NCBI RefSeq assembly: GCF_028622095.1
Contig: NZ_CP115165.1
Span: 1,065,001-1,129,000, forward strand
Origin: Deinococcus aquaticus
GTDB taxonomy: Bacteria; Deinococcota; Deinococci; Deinococcales; Deinococcaceae
Direction: 5' to 3'
DNA: 64,000 nt
Positions 44,811 through 57,464 of this stretch are shown here, piece by piece. Each line of letters starts with the position of its first letter. Position 1 is the stretch's first letter. Below the pieces are notes generated by a model. The model saw only the letters and a program-made list of their open reading frames with translations, was not told the DNA's origin and did not search any database. The position numbers were made by a program, and so were the translations under genes.

Positions 44811-46145
44811 ATGCTGACCACCCCCACCCGAACCCCCCGCGCCCGCCTGGGTGCGCTGCTGCCCCTGGCTGTCACGCTGGGCGGCGCGGCCCTCGCGCAG
44901 ACCGAGGCGCCCAAACTGGATACCGGCGACACCGCCTGGATGATCGTCGCCTCGGCCATGGTCCTGCTGATGACGCCCGGCCTCGCGTTCTTCTACGGGG
45001 GCCTGAGCCGCACCCAGAGCGTCCTGAACACCATGATGATGAGCGTCGTGTGCATCGGTCTGGTCGGCGTGCTGTGGATGCTCGGCGGGTACTCGATCGC
45101 CTTCGCGCCCGGCGGGAACGCCTTCTTCAGCGGGCTGTCCAACGCGGGCTTCAGCGGCCTGGCGGGGCAGCTGACCGGCACGATTCCCTCGTACATCTTC
45201 GCGGCCTTCCAGGCCATGTTCGCCATCATCGCCGTCGCCCTGATCAGCGGGGCCGTCATCGAGCGCATGCGCTTCGGGGCGTTCGTGCTGTTCGGCGGCC
45301 TGTGGAGCCTGCTGATCTATGCCCCGCTGGCCCACTGGGTCTGGAACGCCGACGGCTGGCTGTTCAAGATGGGCGCGCTGGACTTCGCGGGCGGCACCGT
45401 GATCCACATCGCCGCCGGCGTCAGTGGCCTGGTGGCCGCCTCGGTGCTGGGCGCCCGCATCGGCTTCCCCAAGACCGCGCACGTTCCGCACAACGTTCCC
45501 TTCGTGCTGCTGGGCGCCGGTCTGCTGTGGTTCGGCTGGATGGGCTTCAACGCCGGCAGCGCCCTGGCCGCCAACCAGACGGCCGCACTGGCCTTCATGA
45601 CCACCCTGATCGCCCCGGCCGCCGCCATGCTGACCTGGCTGGGCCTGGAAAGCGTGCGGAACGGCAAACCCACCGCCGTGGGCGCCGCCACCGGACTGGT
45701 CGTGGGTCTGGTTGCCATCACGCCCGCCTGCGCTTTCGTCAGCCCCGCCGCCTCGGTGATCGTGGGTGTGCTGGGCGCCGCCGCGAGCTTCGCCGCTGTG
45801 CAGATGAAAAACCGCGTGAAGGCCGACGACGCCCTCGACGTGTTCGCCTGCCACGGGGTGGCCGGCATCGTGGGGGCCGTTCTGACCGGCGCGCTGGCCT
45901 TCACCACCGGCAGCGGCAAGCCCTGGGGTGAGCAGATGCTCATCCAGCTGATCGGAGTGGTGGCCGCCATCGTCTGGACTGGCCTGGGCACCTTCATCCT
46001 GCTGAAGCTGGTGGGTCTGGTCATGCCGCTGCGCGTCCCGGTCGGCCAGGAAATCGCGGGCATCGACATCAGCGCCCACAGCGAGCAGGGTTACTCCGAC
46101 AGCGAGACGGGCCTGGGCGCTCCGGTGTTCGTCGGCGGCGACTGA
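44811..46145 (+). CDS. amt: Ammonium transporter (Amt), copy 1
   Basis: 444 aa with a cleavable signal peptide (residues ~8-25, ending GGAALAQ) and 11 membrane segments. It conducts ammonia/ammonium inward. LLMTPGLAFFYGGLSRTQSV is the conserved first-helix block. Pore histidines are in DFAGGTVIHIAAGVSG and DVFACHGVAGIVGA. AAGGAGA precedes the ATG at 44811. Regulated by the P-II protein encoded just upstream. Confidence 0.94.
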   Translation: MLTTPTRTPRARLGALLPLAVTLGGAALAQTEAPKLDTGDTAWMIVASAMVLLMTPGLAFFYGGLSRTQSVLNTMMMSVVCIGLVGVLWMLGGYSIAFAPGGNAFFSGLSNAGFSGLAGQLTGTIPSYIFAAFQAMFAIIAVALISGAVIERMRFGAFVLFGGLWSLLIYAPLAHWVWNADGWLFKMGALDFAGGTVIHIAAGVSGLVAASVLGARIGFPKTAHVPHNVPFVLLGAGLLWFGWMGFNAGSALAANQTAALAFMTTLIAPAAAMLTWLGLESVRNGKPTAVGAATGLVVGLVAITPACAFVSPAASVIVGVLGAAASFAAVQMKNRVKADDALDVFACHGVAGIVGAVLTGALAFTTGSGKPWGEQMLIQLIGVVAAIVWTGLGTFILLKLVGLVMPLRVPVGQEIAGIDISAHSEQGYSDSETGLGAPVFVGGD

Positions 46146-46425
46146 ATCCAGATTCCAGTTCCGCCTTCCCGCTCCTGCTGAATCTTCTGAACCCTCCACG
46201 CGGGTCCCGTCCGGAATTCTGACCCGGCCCGCACTGACAATCAGACCCTCCACGTTTGGCCGGCCCCTGACCGCATCCCCAGGGGCCGGCCCTCTGCTGC
46301 CCTGGCGTCCGGCCGGGCGTGGCAATCAGCACTTTCTCCCGTTTCGGTCTGCCGATTTTATGGATTAAGCTGCAAAACGTTCACGCGTTTCTGGACAACC
46401 TTCCGGTTTGGCCTTGACAGATCGT

Positions 46426-46431
46426 TACCTT
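46426..46431 (+). promoter_or_regulatory. Leaderless-type -10 box (TACCTT) for the second P-II gene
   Basis: TACCTT, six nt, ATG at 46438. It suggests that copy 2 has its own promoter. Confidence 0.45.
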
Positions 46432-46437
46432 GTGTTC

Positions 46438-46815
46438 ATGAAACTGGTCACGGCAGTCGTCAGACCCGATCGGGTCCAGCAGGTCAAAGAAGCGTTATTC
46501 CAGGCCGGCATCAGCGGCATCACGCTCTCACGCGTCAGCGGGCACGGTGGCGAGCAGATCGTCATCGAGCACTACCGGGGCACGCGCGTCATGGTGGAAT
46601 TCCACGACAAGGTCGAGTTCCGCATGGCCGTCAGCGAACCGTTCGTGCAGGCCGCCATCGACGCCATCTGCCGGGGTGCGCGCACCGGAGAGGTCGGCGA
46701 CGGCAAGATCTTCGTGCAACCCCTGGACCGCGTGATCCGCATCCGCACCGGTGAGGAGGACGCCGCCGCACTGACGCCCGTCACCGAGACCCGCCTCAGC
46801 CCGGGTCAATTGTGA
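46438..46815 (+). CDS. Nitrogen regulatory P-II protein, copy 2
   Basis: 125 aa, almost identical to copy 1 (differences are scattered, about 15 positions). MKLVTAVVRPDRVQQVKEAL starts it. The T-loop differs at EQIVIEHYRG against EQEIVEHYRG, keeping the Tyr. It overlaps the second amt start by four nt (GTGA), so the pair is translationally coupled. The T-loop difference may give partner specificity for its own Amt. Confidence 0.93.
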   Translation: MKLVTAVVRPDRVQQVKEALFQAGISGITLSRVSGHGGEQIVIEHYRGTRVMVEFHDKVEFRMAVSEPFVQAAIDAICRGARTGEVGDGKIFVQPLDRVIRIRTGEEDAAALTPVTETRLSPGQL

Positions 46816-48059
46816 ACGGCGCCGACACCGCCTTCATCCTGCTGGCCTCCGCACTGGTCCTGCTGATGACCCCGGGCCTCGCCATCTTCTACGGCGGGCT
46901 GGTCCGCGCCCAGAGCGTGCTGAACACCATGATGATGAGCTTCGCCGCTATGGGCGTCGCCAGCGTCGCCTGGGTCGCCGTGGGGTACACCCTGGCCTTC
47001 GGTCCCGGCGGGAACGCCCTGATCGGCGGCCTGTCCCAGGTGGGTCTGAACGGCACCGCCGGAGAGCTGACCGGCACCATTCCCACCCCGCTGTTCGCGG
47101 TATTCCAGATTCTGTTCGCGGTGATCACGCTGGCCGTCGTGAGTGGCAGCGTCGTTGAGCGCATGCGCTTCCCGGCGTTCGTGCTGTTCGGCGCGCTGTG
47201 GGTGCTGGTCGTGTACGCCCCGCTGGCCCACTGGGTCTGGAGCAGTGACGGCTGGCTGTTCAAGCTGGGCCTGCTGGATTTCGCGGGCGGCACGGTCGTC
47301 GAGGTCGCCAGCGGCGTCAGCGGACTGGTCGCCGCGCTGGTCCTGGGCTCCCGCCTGGGCTACCCGCGTGTGGCGCACGTACCGCACAGCGTGCCGCTGG
47401 TTCTGCTGGGCACCGGGCTGCTGTGGGTCGGGTGGCTGGGCTTCAACGCGGGCTCCGCACTGGCCGCCAACGGTGTGGCCGCCTCCGCCCTGCTGAACAC
47501 CAACACGGCCGCCGCCGCCGCGCTGCTCACCTGGATGCTGTGGGATCAGGTGCGGGGCGGCAAACCCACCGCCATCGGCGCGGCCACCGGCGCGGTTGTC
47601 GGACTGGTCGCCGTGACGCCCGCCTGCGGCTTCGTGACGCCCGGCGGCGCGCTGCTGATCGGCGCGGTGGCCAGCACCGTCTCGTTCTTTCTGGTGGCCA
47701 ACAAGCACCGCCTGTTCCCGGACGACGCGCTGGACGTGTTCGCCTGCCACGGCGCGGCCGGCATCGTGGGCACCCTGCTGACCGGCGTGCTGGCCAGCCC
47801 CGAGATCAACCCCGCCGGGACGGGCCTGCTGGCCGGAAACGCCGGTCAGGTCGGCGTGCAACTGCTGGGCATCGTGGCGGCGGCGGCCCTGGCGGGCAGC
47901 GGCACTTTCGTGCTGCTGAAACTGGTCGCGCTGATCACGCCCCTGCGCCTCAGCGAACGCGACGAGACGCTGGGCATCGACCTGGCCGAACACCAGGAGG
48001 AAGGCTACCAGGAGGCGCAGAGCCCGCTGGCCGCGCCCGTCTTCGTCGGCAACGACTGA
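46812..48059 (+). CDS. amt: Ammonium transporter (Amt), copy 2
   Basis: 415 aa, clearly homologous to copy 1 but without a signal-peptide extension, starting directly at the first membrane helix (ADTAFILLASALVLLMTPGL). Pore histidine regions are DFAGGTVVEVASGVSG (Glu-Val here where copy 1 has Ile-His) and DVFACHGAAGIVGT. The first of these is a departure worth noting. GTG start overlapping the P-II stop. A dispersed repeat begins at its stop codon. Confidence 0.93.
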   Translation: MNGADTAFILLASALVLLMTPGLAIFYGGLVRAQSVLNTMMMSFAAMGVASVAWVAVGYTLAFGPGGNALIGGLSQVGLNGTAGELTGTIPTPLFAVFQILFAVITLAVVSGSVVERMRFPAFVLFGALWVLVVYAPLAHWVWSSDGWLFKLGLLDFAGGTVVEVASGVSGLVAALVLGSRLGYPRVAHVPHSVPLVLLGTGLLWVGWLGFNAGSALAANGVAASALLNTNTAAAAALLTWMLWDQVRGGKPTAIGAATGAVVGLVAVTPACGFVTPGGALLIGAVASTVSFFLVANKHRLFPDDALDVFACHGAAGIVGTLLTGVLASPEINPAGTGLLAGNAGQVGVQLLGIVAAAALAGSGTFVLLKLVALITPLRLSERDETLGIDLAEHQEEGYQEAQSPLAAPVFVGND

Positions 48060-48195
48060 TACAGGCTCCGATTGAATGGTTTGTAAAAACCGTTCAATCC
48101 GAGCGGACGCGAGTGGGAGCAGGACGGATTCCGGGCGTGGAGTTGGCAACCCGGTGCCCTGCCGGGTTGTTAACGAAACAGACGGAATCCGTATG
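48059..48195 (+). repeat. Dispersed structured intergenic repeat (SNR-like), copy 3
   Basis: Ends ATACAGGCTCCG and CGGAATCCGTAT; stem 1 GATTGAA-GGTTT/AAACC-TTCAATC; stem 2 GGCAACCCGG/CCGGGTTGTT. It begins at the TGA of amt copy 2. Confidence 0.9.
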
Positions 48196-48501
48196 ACCTG
48201 TACGCACCCTGGGGTCATGAAGAGGCAGTACCGGAAAGTTCCGGTGCTGCCTTCCTCTGTTACGCCCCCACCGCCCATCGATGTCCGGGCACTCTGGCGG
48301 GCAGGCCGCGCCGGGGTGACAGGGACGCTTGACCCCCCAGAGCCTTCAGGAGGCTGTGTTAGGATTGAGTACGAGTCTGACGCAATTATCACAAAGGGTC
48401 GGGCCACCGAAAAACTCACCGCACCCCCGCCACACCTCATGACGTTCATGGGGCGCCTTGACCGGGGTGCTTGAGTCACGAAGGGAAAGGAGGAGTGAGT
48501 T
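48060..48501. other. 441-bp region between amt copy 2 and the V-ATPase operon
   Basis: Contains repeat copy 3, the amt terminator and then ~200 bp with AT-richer patches, among them a possible promoter: TTGAGT and TATCAC at ~48366-48393. The leader ends with AAAGGAGG before the TTG start. No other gene seen. Confidence 0.6.
48224..48251 (+). terminator. Terminator of the amt cluster
   Basis: GGCAGTACCGGAA and TTCCGGTGCTGCC form a 13-bp stem (one T-G pair), extended by AGAGG/CCTCT, followed by a T-containing tail. Confidence 0.8.
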
Positions 48502-48819
48502 TTGGACGTCTCAAGTCGAGTCTTAAGTGAACTGGCCAGCCGCGAAGCGGCCCTGGACGGGCAGATCGAAGCCGCGCGCACCCAGGCGCAGGCGACGGTC
48601 GCGGCCGCCGAAGCGGAAGCCGCGAGCATTCTGCAGGGCGCCGAAGCCCGCGCCAAGGCCATGCAGGCCGAGCAGGAGCAGCAGCTCGCCGCAGAAGTCG
48701 AGCAGATTCGCGCCCAGGCCAGCGCCGGCGCCCAGCAGCAGGCCGACGCGACGCGCACGCGCGCCGAGGCCAAGCTGGGCCAGGCCGTGGACACCATCAT
48801 GAGGGCGGTGCTTCCGTGA
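48502..48819 (+). CDS. V-type ATP synthase subunit G/H (peripheral stalk)
   Basis: 105 aa, almost wholly coiled coil, rich in Ala/Gln/Glu: [20 protein letters not shown] and [19 protein letters not shown]. With subunit E it forms the peripheral stalk that prevents rotation of the A3B3 head. TTG start with AAGGAGG upstream. First gene of the operon; its end overlaps subunit I (GTGA). Confidence 0.85.
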   Translation: MDVSSRVLSELASREAALDGQIEAARTQAQATVAAAEAEAASILQGAEARAKAMQAEQEQQLAAEVEQIRAQASAGAQQQADATRTRAEAKLGQAVDTIMRAVLP

Positions 48820-50873
48820 TCAACCCCATGCAGCAGGTCGTGATCGCCACGCGCAAGCGCGACAGCGAAGCCGTCATTGCGGCCCTGCAGAATGCCGGGG
48901 TGCTGCACCTCAAGCCCATCACGGGCGGTCCACTGAACACCGGGACCCTGGCCGGAACAGACGCCCAGAGCCGCCGCGAGGACGAGCGCCTGCTTGCCCG
49001 CGTGGAGAGCACGCTCGCGGAACTGGGCAGCTACCGCCCCGCGCCCGCGCCGCTGCCCGCCCAGAACACCTGGGCTGACACCATCGAGCAGGCCGCGCTT
49101 CCCGTGGCCGCGCTCGCCCGTCAGCGTCAGGAACTCCAGGCTGATCTGGACGCCGAAGCCGCCTACGGCGACGCCGTCCGCGCCCTGGCCAAACTGGCCG
49201 GCGGCCTGGACAGCAGCCGGCGCGTCAGCACCGTGCCCTTCCTGCTTCAGCCGACCGACAACGTCGCCGAACTGGAAGCCGCGCTGAACGAAACCCTGCG
49301 TGATCGCCACGCCCTGGCCACCGATACGGTCGGCCAGAACCGCGTGGGCCTGATCGCCACCCTCCGCACCGAACGTGACGCCGCGCGCGCCGCGCTGGGC
49401 AAGGTCCGCCTCGGCGAACTGCGCCTGCCCGGCCGTTTCGACAGCATGAGCCTCGGTGAGGCCGCCAGCGCCCTGGGCCAGATCAAGCAGAGCGGCGAGA
49501 GCCGCCAGCGCGAACTGAACGCCGAACGCGACCGGCTGGCCCAGACGCACACCCCCGCGCTGTACGCCCTGCGTGACGCCCTGAAAGACCGGGTCGCCAT
49601 TCACGACGTGCGCGCCGTGTCCGCCCGCGGCAAGTACAGCCTCGCCATGCAGGGCTACGTGCCCGAAGACCGCGTGCCGGCCCTTCAGGCGGCGCTCGGC
49701 ACCTTCGGTGACGCCGTCAGCTACGAACTGCACGCCGTGGACGAACACCACGACACGCTGGTCCCGGTCGAACTGAAGAACAACGGGTACGTGCAGCCCT
49801 TCCAGACCGTCATGGGCCTGATGACCCTGCCTAAGTACGGCACCTTCGACCCCACCTGGGTCGTCGCGCTGTTCTTCCCGCTGTTCTTCGGGATCATCAT
49901 GGCCGACATCGGCTACGGCCTGATGTTCCTGGCGTTCGGCATGTGGCTGCTCGGCAAGGCCCGGCGCAACGAAGGCTGGAACCTCAGCTTCTTCGGCGCG
50001 TTCGTGCCGCCCGCCACCCTCAAGGACCTGGGCTTCGTGACGAACGTCATGGCCGCCTGGACCATCCTGTGGGGCTTCCTGACCGGCGAGTTCTTCGGCA
50101 CCCTGCTGGAGCACATGCACTTCTTCTACATCAACCCGGAGCTGCTCAACAGTCTCTGGAGCTGGACCGGCGTGACCTACCCCATCGAGGAAGGCGTCAA
50201 GCACTACGGCGTGATCCCGATCGTGTTCCCCCGCCTGGAAACCGCCTACTTCAGCAACGTCGCGCTGGTGTTCGCGCTGTGCTTCGGCATCCTGCAGGTC
50301 CTGTGGGCCTGGGCGATCCGCATCCAGCAGGGCATCAAGCACAAGGACAGCACCCACACCTGGGAAGGCATCGCGCTGTTCGGCGGCGTGCTGGCCCTGA
50401 TCATGCTGGCCTTCGCCACCAAAGCCGGGAAGGACTTCAGCGCCTTCACGAACTTCAGTGACGTGCGCGTGCTGGTCATGTACGCCGGGTTCGCCGCGTT
50501 CATCGTCGGCTGGCTGCGCGTCATCAAGCACTACCCGCTGCTGCCGGTCGAACTGCTCTCGCAGGGCGGCGCGGTCGTCAGTTACGCCCGTATCTTCGCG
50601 GTCGGCCTGGTGTCCGCCATCCTGGCGAAACTCTGCACCGACCTCGGCTGGAGCCTCGGCGAAACCCTGGGCTTCATCGGTATCCTGATCGGCGTGATCC
50701 TGGGCATCGTCCTGCACTTCTTCGTGCTGGCCCTCACCCTGATCGGCCACATCCTGCAACCCCTGCGTCTTCACATGGTCGAGTTCCTCAACCCGACCGG
50801 TTTCAACGCTGAATCCAGCCCCCGTTACAACCCCCTTCGCCGCCTCAGCCCCTCCCAGGGGCCGGTTAAATAA
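48816..50873 (+). CDS. V-type ATP synthase subunit I (a subunit)
   Basis: 685 aa. The N-terminal ~330 residues are soluble, including a coiled coil; the C-terminal half has about seven membrane helices forming the proton half-channels next to the K ring. Blocks include [39 protein letters not shown] and [20 protein letters not shown], containing the conserved Arg. GTG start overlapping the G subunit stop. Confidence 0.92.
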   Translation: MINPMQQVVIATRKRDSEAVIAALQNAGVLHLKPITGGPLNTGTLAGTDAQSRREDERLLARVESTLAELGSYRPAPAPLPAQNTWADTIEQAALPVAALARQRQELQADLDAEAAYGDAVRALAKLAGGLDSSRRVSTVPFLLQPTDNVAELEAALNETLRDRHALATDTVGQNRVGLIATLRTERDAARAALGKVRLGELRLPGRFDSMSLGEAASALGQIKQSGESRQRELNAERDRLAQTHTPALYALRDALKDRVAIHDVRAVSARGKYSLAMQGYVPEDRVPALQAALGTFGDAVSYELHAVDEHHDTLVPVELKNNGYVQPFQTVMGLMTLPKYGTFDPTWVVALFFPLFFGIIMADIGYGLMFLAFGMWLLGKARRNEGWNLSFFGAFVPPATLKDLGFVTNVMAAWTILWGFLTGEFFGTLLEHMHFFYINPELLNSLWSWTGVTYPIEEGVKHYGVIPIVFPRLETAYFSNVALVFALCFGILQVLWAWAIRIQQGIKHKDSTHTWEGIALFGGVLALIMLAFATKAGKDFSAFTNFSDVRVLVMYAGFAAFIVGWLRVIKHYPLLPVELLSQGGAVVSYARIFAVGLVSAILAKLCTDLGWSLGETLGFIGILIGVILGIVLHFFVLALTLIGHILQPLRLHMVEFLNPTGFNAESSPRYNPLRRLSPSQGPVK

Positions 50874-50891
50874 CTTTCAGGAGTGTTCACC

Positions 50892-51200
50892 ATGACCAAG
50901 TACAACAAGATCGTCGTCGCTTCCCTCGTCCTCGCCCTCGCCACCAGCGGTCTGGCCCAGGAAGCCGGCGCCGCCGCCGGTAACTCCGACAACATGTACC
51001 AGGGTCTGCGCGCCATCGGCGCCGGCCTGGCCCTCGGCCTCGGCGCCATCGGCACCGGCATCGCCCAGGCCCGCATCGGCTCCAGCCTCGTCGGCGCCGT
51101 CGCCGAGGACCCCAGCAAGGCCGGCAGCCTGCTGCTGTACTTCCTGCTGCCCGAAACCCTGGTCATCTTCGGCTTCCTTGCGCTGTTCATCCTGAACTGA
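50892..51200 (+). CDS. V-type ATP synthase subunit K (c-ring proteolipid)
   Basis: 102 aa. An N-terminal signal-like helix (residues ~6-22) is followed by a two-helix hairpin: AIGAGLALGLGAIGTGIAQA, then the outer helix LLYFLLPETLVIFGFLALF with the ion-carrying Glu. A single two-helix hairpin, as in Thermus, not the doubled K subunit of Enterococcus. CAGGAG precedes the ATG. Confidence 0.93.
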   Translation: MTKYNKIVVASLVLALATSGLAQEAGAAAGNSDNMYQGLRAIGAGLALGLGAIGTGIAQARIGSSLVGAVAEDPSKAGSLLLYFLLPETLVIFGFLALFILN

Positions 51201-51201
51201 T

Positions 51202-51771
51202 ATGGCGCTCGACAAGCTCCTCGAAAACGAAGCCCAGGCGGAAATCGAGCGCCTGCGCGCCGACGCACAGGCCCGCGCCGAGCAGATCGTCGCCGACGCC
51301 CGCGAACGCGCCCAGGCCCTCCTGGACAGCCGGACCCGGCAACTGGAAACGGCCCGTCAGGCCGGACTGGTCCGTGCGCGTAGCGCCGCCGACCTCGAAG
51401 GCAACGCCCAGCGCCTGTCGGCCTCCGACAGCCTGCAGGTTCAGGCCTTCAAGGTCTCCGAGCAGTACCTGCACTCCTCGGTCACCTCGCCCGAGTACCC
51501 GCAGATCCTGGCGAAACTGATCGCCGAGGGCCTGCAGGTCCTCCCGAACGCCGAAGCGGTCGAGTCGGCGCTCAGCGAGCACGACGCCGTCCGTCAGGCC
51601 CTGGCCCAGCTGGGCCGCACCCTTGACCTGCGCGTCAACGAGCAGGTCAAGACCGGCGTCCGACTGGTCGGCCCCGGCGGCAAGTCCAGCATCCAGAACA
51701 CCCTCACCGGCAGGCTCGAACGCGTACGCGGCGAACTCGCGCCGCAGATCAGCCGACTGCTGGCCGAGTAA
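51202..51771 (+). CDS. atpE: V-type ATP synthase subunit E
   Basis: 189 aa peripheral stalk subunit. The N-terminal half is a long coiled coil (NEAQAEIERLRADAQARAEQ), and a globular C-terminal domain ends with IQNTLTGRLERVRGELAPQI. It pairs with subunit G/H. It starts one nt after the K stop. Confidence 0.9.
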   Translation: MALDKLLENEAQAEIERLRADAQARAEQIVADARERAQALLDSRTRQLETARQAGLVRARSAADLEGNAQRLSASDSLQVQAFKVSEQYLHSSVTSPEYPQILAKLIAEGLQVLPNAEAVESALSEHDAVRQALAQLGRTLDLRVNEQVKTGVRLVGPGGKSSIQNTLTGRLERVRGELAPQISRLLAE

Positions 51772-51781
51772 GGAAGGCCGC

Positions 51782-52755
<974 letters not shown>

Positions 52756-52759
<4 letters not shown>

Positions 52760-53100
52760 CCAGAGGCACCTCCACCCAGCGCGTCGCCGTTCTCAGTGAC
52801 GCCGAGACCGCCACCGGCTACCGCCTCGCGGGCGCCGAAGTGATCGAGACCACCCCCGAGAACGCCGTGGCAGAACTGGAACGCGTGATCATCAGCGGCA
52901 CCTACGGCCTGATCGCCGTGGACACCGGCCTGATCCCCGACCCGGCGACCGCCACCGCCCGCGTGATGCGCGGACGCGACCTGCCGATCCTGCTGCCCAT
53001 CCCCAGCCTGCGCGACGCGTTCAACCCGGACACCGTCGACGCCAAGGCCTACATGGGCAAACTGGTGCGCGACACCATCGGCTTCGATATCAAACTGTGA
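52756..53100 (+). CDS. atpF: V-type ATP synthase subunit F
   Basis: 114 aa Rossmann-like central-shaft subunit: RVAVLSDAETATGYRLAGAE, YGLIAVDTGLIPDPATA, and a C-terminal helix YMGKLVRDTIGFDIKL. It may regulate ATP hydrolysis. It is followed by 118 nt of non-coding hairpin-forming sequence before subunit A, the largest gap in the operon. Confidence 0.9.
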
Positions 53101-53215
53101 GGGGGTTGATGGCAGATGGTCGATGGATAATGGTAAAAACCAGCTCTAGCCGACGTTTTTCCACCTTCTTCCATCAACTTTCTTCCATCAACCGTTTCCC
53201 TCTCCCAAGGAGTAC
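53101..53215. repeat. GATGG-type hairpin repeat inside the V-ATPase operon
   Basis: GGTTGATGG (53104-53112), with further GATGG units, can pair with CCATCAACC near 53192-53200. A second CCATCAAC copy gives alternative pairings. Sits between subunits F and A, just before the AAGGAG ribosome site of A. Similar words occur at 61771-61830. Confidence 0.65.
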
Positions 53216-53218
53216 CAA

Positions 53219-56373
<3,155 letters not shown>

Positions 56374-56379
56374 CCCCCT

Positions 56380-56427
56380 GACGGAAGGCGGCCCGGCCCC
56401 CGTGGCCCGGAACTCCCGCCTTCCGTC
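56380..56427 (+). terminator. Intra-operon hairpin between subunits B and D
   Basis: A 12-bp perfect stem, GACGGAAGGCGG (56380-56391) with CCGCCTTCCGTC (56416-56427), with inner complementary GGCCCGG/CCGGGCC-type sequence. Terminator-like but without a U tract. It could attenuate, process or stabilise the upstream mRNA. Confidence 0.6.
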
Positions 56428-56457
56428 GTGACCGACCGACCAGGGAGGTGAATACTT

Positions 56458-57132
56458 ATGGCAGAACAGATCAGCCCCACCCGCAGCGCCATGCTGGCCA
56501 GCAAGGCCAGCCTGAAAACCGCTCAGAGCGGCGCGGACCTCCTGAAACGCAAGCGTGACGCCCTGATCGGGGAGTTCTTCGCGCTCGTCAAGGATGCCCT
56601 CGCCGCGCGCGAGGAACTCGCCGGCGTCAGCAAGGGCGCGTACACCAGCCTGTTCAGCGCGAAAGCCTGGGACAGCCCCGAAGCCGTCGAGAGCCTCAGC
56701 CTCGCCGGCAGCGGCGACTACGCTGTCGACATGCAGATCGTGAGCATCTACGGCGTGAAGGTCCCCAAGATCGAGATCCCGGAGCGCACGAATACCGCCA
56801 CGTTCAGCCCCATCAACGTCGGCGCGCGCACCATTCAGGCCGCCACCGACTTCGGCGGCGTGCTGGAAGCCATCGTCAAGGTCGCCGCGACCGAGACGAA
56901 ACTGCGGCGCATCGGCGAGGAAATCAAGAAGACCAGCCGCCGCGTGAACGCCCTGGAACAGATCCGCATTCCGGGCATTCAGGACGACATCCGCTTTATT
57001 CGCGGCGTGCTCGACCAGCGCGAACGCGAGGCCAGCTTCACCCTGAAGAAGATCAAGGCGAAACTGGAAGCCGAAGCCGCCAAGGACAAGGCCAACGCGC
57101 AGGCCGGACACCACGGCAGCGCCGCCGACTGA
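56458..57132 (+). CDS. atpD: V-type ATP synthase subunit D (central shaft)
   Basis: 224 aa. Two long helices form the rotor's coiled coil: PTRSAMLASKASLKTAQSGA near the N-terminus and EEIKKTSRRVNALEQIRIPG, the family signature, in the C-terminal half. GGGAGGTG precedes the ATG. Last gene of the operon; an intrinsic terminator follows. Confidence 0.94.
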   Translation: MAEQISPTRSAMLASKASLKTAQSGADLLKRKRDALIGEFFALVKDALAAREELAGVSKGAYTSLFSAKAWDSPEAVESLSLAGSGDYAVDMQIVSIYGVKVPKIEIPERTNTATFSPINVGARTIQAATDFGGVLEAIVKVAATETKLRRIGEEIKKTSRRVNALEQIRIPGIQDDIRFIRGVLDQREREASFTLKKIKAKLEAEAAKDKANAQAGHHGSAAD

Positions 57133-57151
57133 ACCTTTCACGGCACACACG

Positions 57152-57181
57152 AACCGCCCCCCACCCGGAGGGCGGTTTTTT
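57152..57181 (+). terminator. Intrinsic terminator of the V-ATPase operon
   Basis: AACCGCCC paired with GGGCGGTT, 10-nt loop, then TTTTT on the plus strand. Confidence 0.88.
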
Positions 57182-57188
57182 GTGTGCT

Positions 57189-57323
57189 GATACGGACTCC
57201 GATTGAAAGGCTTGCAAAGCTGTTCAATCCGAGCGGACGCGAGCAGGAGCAGAACGGACTTCGGGAGTGGAGTTGGCAACCGGTGCCCTTCCGGGTTGTT
57301 AACGAAACGGACGGAATCCGTAT
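57189..57323 (+). repeat. Dispersed structured intergenic repeat (SNR-like), copy 4
   Basis: 135 bp. Ends ATACGGACTCCG and CGGAATCCGTAT; stem 1 GATTGAA-GGCTT/AAGCT-TTCAATC; stem 2 GGCAACCGG/CCGGGTTGTT. It lies directly after the V-ATPase terminator. Confidence 0.9.
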
Positions 57324-57422
57324 GAGTGGGTGGGCGCGCTATGCTGCGCGGCAACCACAACCCTGTTTTTGCTGCGCCGCTGTCCTCCGGCTGCGCTCGT
57401 CTGATCCTGCTGAGGTACTCCT

Positions 57423-57464
57423 ATGTTGACGCTCCTGCCCTGTCCCGCCGGTCTGTGCCCGTGA
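57423..57464 (+). CDS. 13-codon upstream ORF overlapping the CoA-transferase start
   Basis: ATG at 57423 with GAGG seven nt upstream encodes MLTLLPCPAGLCP, stopping with TGA at 57462-57464, which overlaps the GTG start of the next gene (GTGA). The GTG itself has no good ribosome site, so translation of this mini-ORF may deliver ribosomes to it. A leader peptide or coupling device; not proven. Confidence 0.45.
   Translation: MLTLLPCPAGLCP

Larger units (their letters stand above)
57133..57460. other. 328-bp region between subunit D and the CoA-transferase
   Basis: Holds the operon terminator, repeat copy 4, a TATGCT box (57340-57345) and a short coupled ORF (57423-57464). Nothing else is seen. 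Confidence 0.6.

Noticed and set aside
46414..46419. TTGACA as a -35 box for the second P-II gene
   Set aside because: It lies only 6 bp from the TACCTT box and 24 bp from the ATG, so the spacing does not allow a normal -35/-10 pair.
46806..50774. A 1322-codon open frame on the minus strand opposite amt copy 2 and the V-ATPase I subunit
   Set aside because: It is a shadow of GC-rich genes on the plus strand. It has no family motifs, is His/Gln/Arg/Gly-rich, and covers two clearly real genes, a repeat and a terminator.
56380..56427. End of the V-ATPase operon at the hairpin after subunit B
   Set aside because: Subunit D follows in the same direction with its own ribosome site and is needed for the complex. 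The true terminator with a T tract is at 57152-57181.
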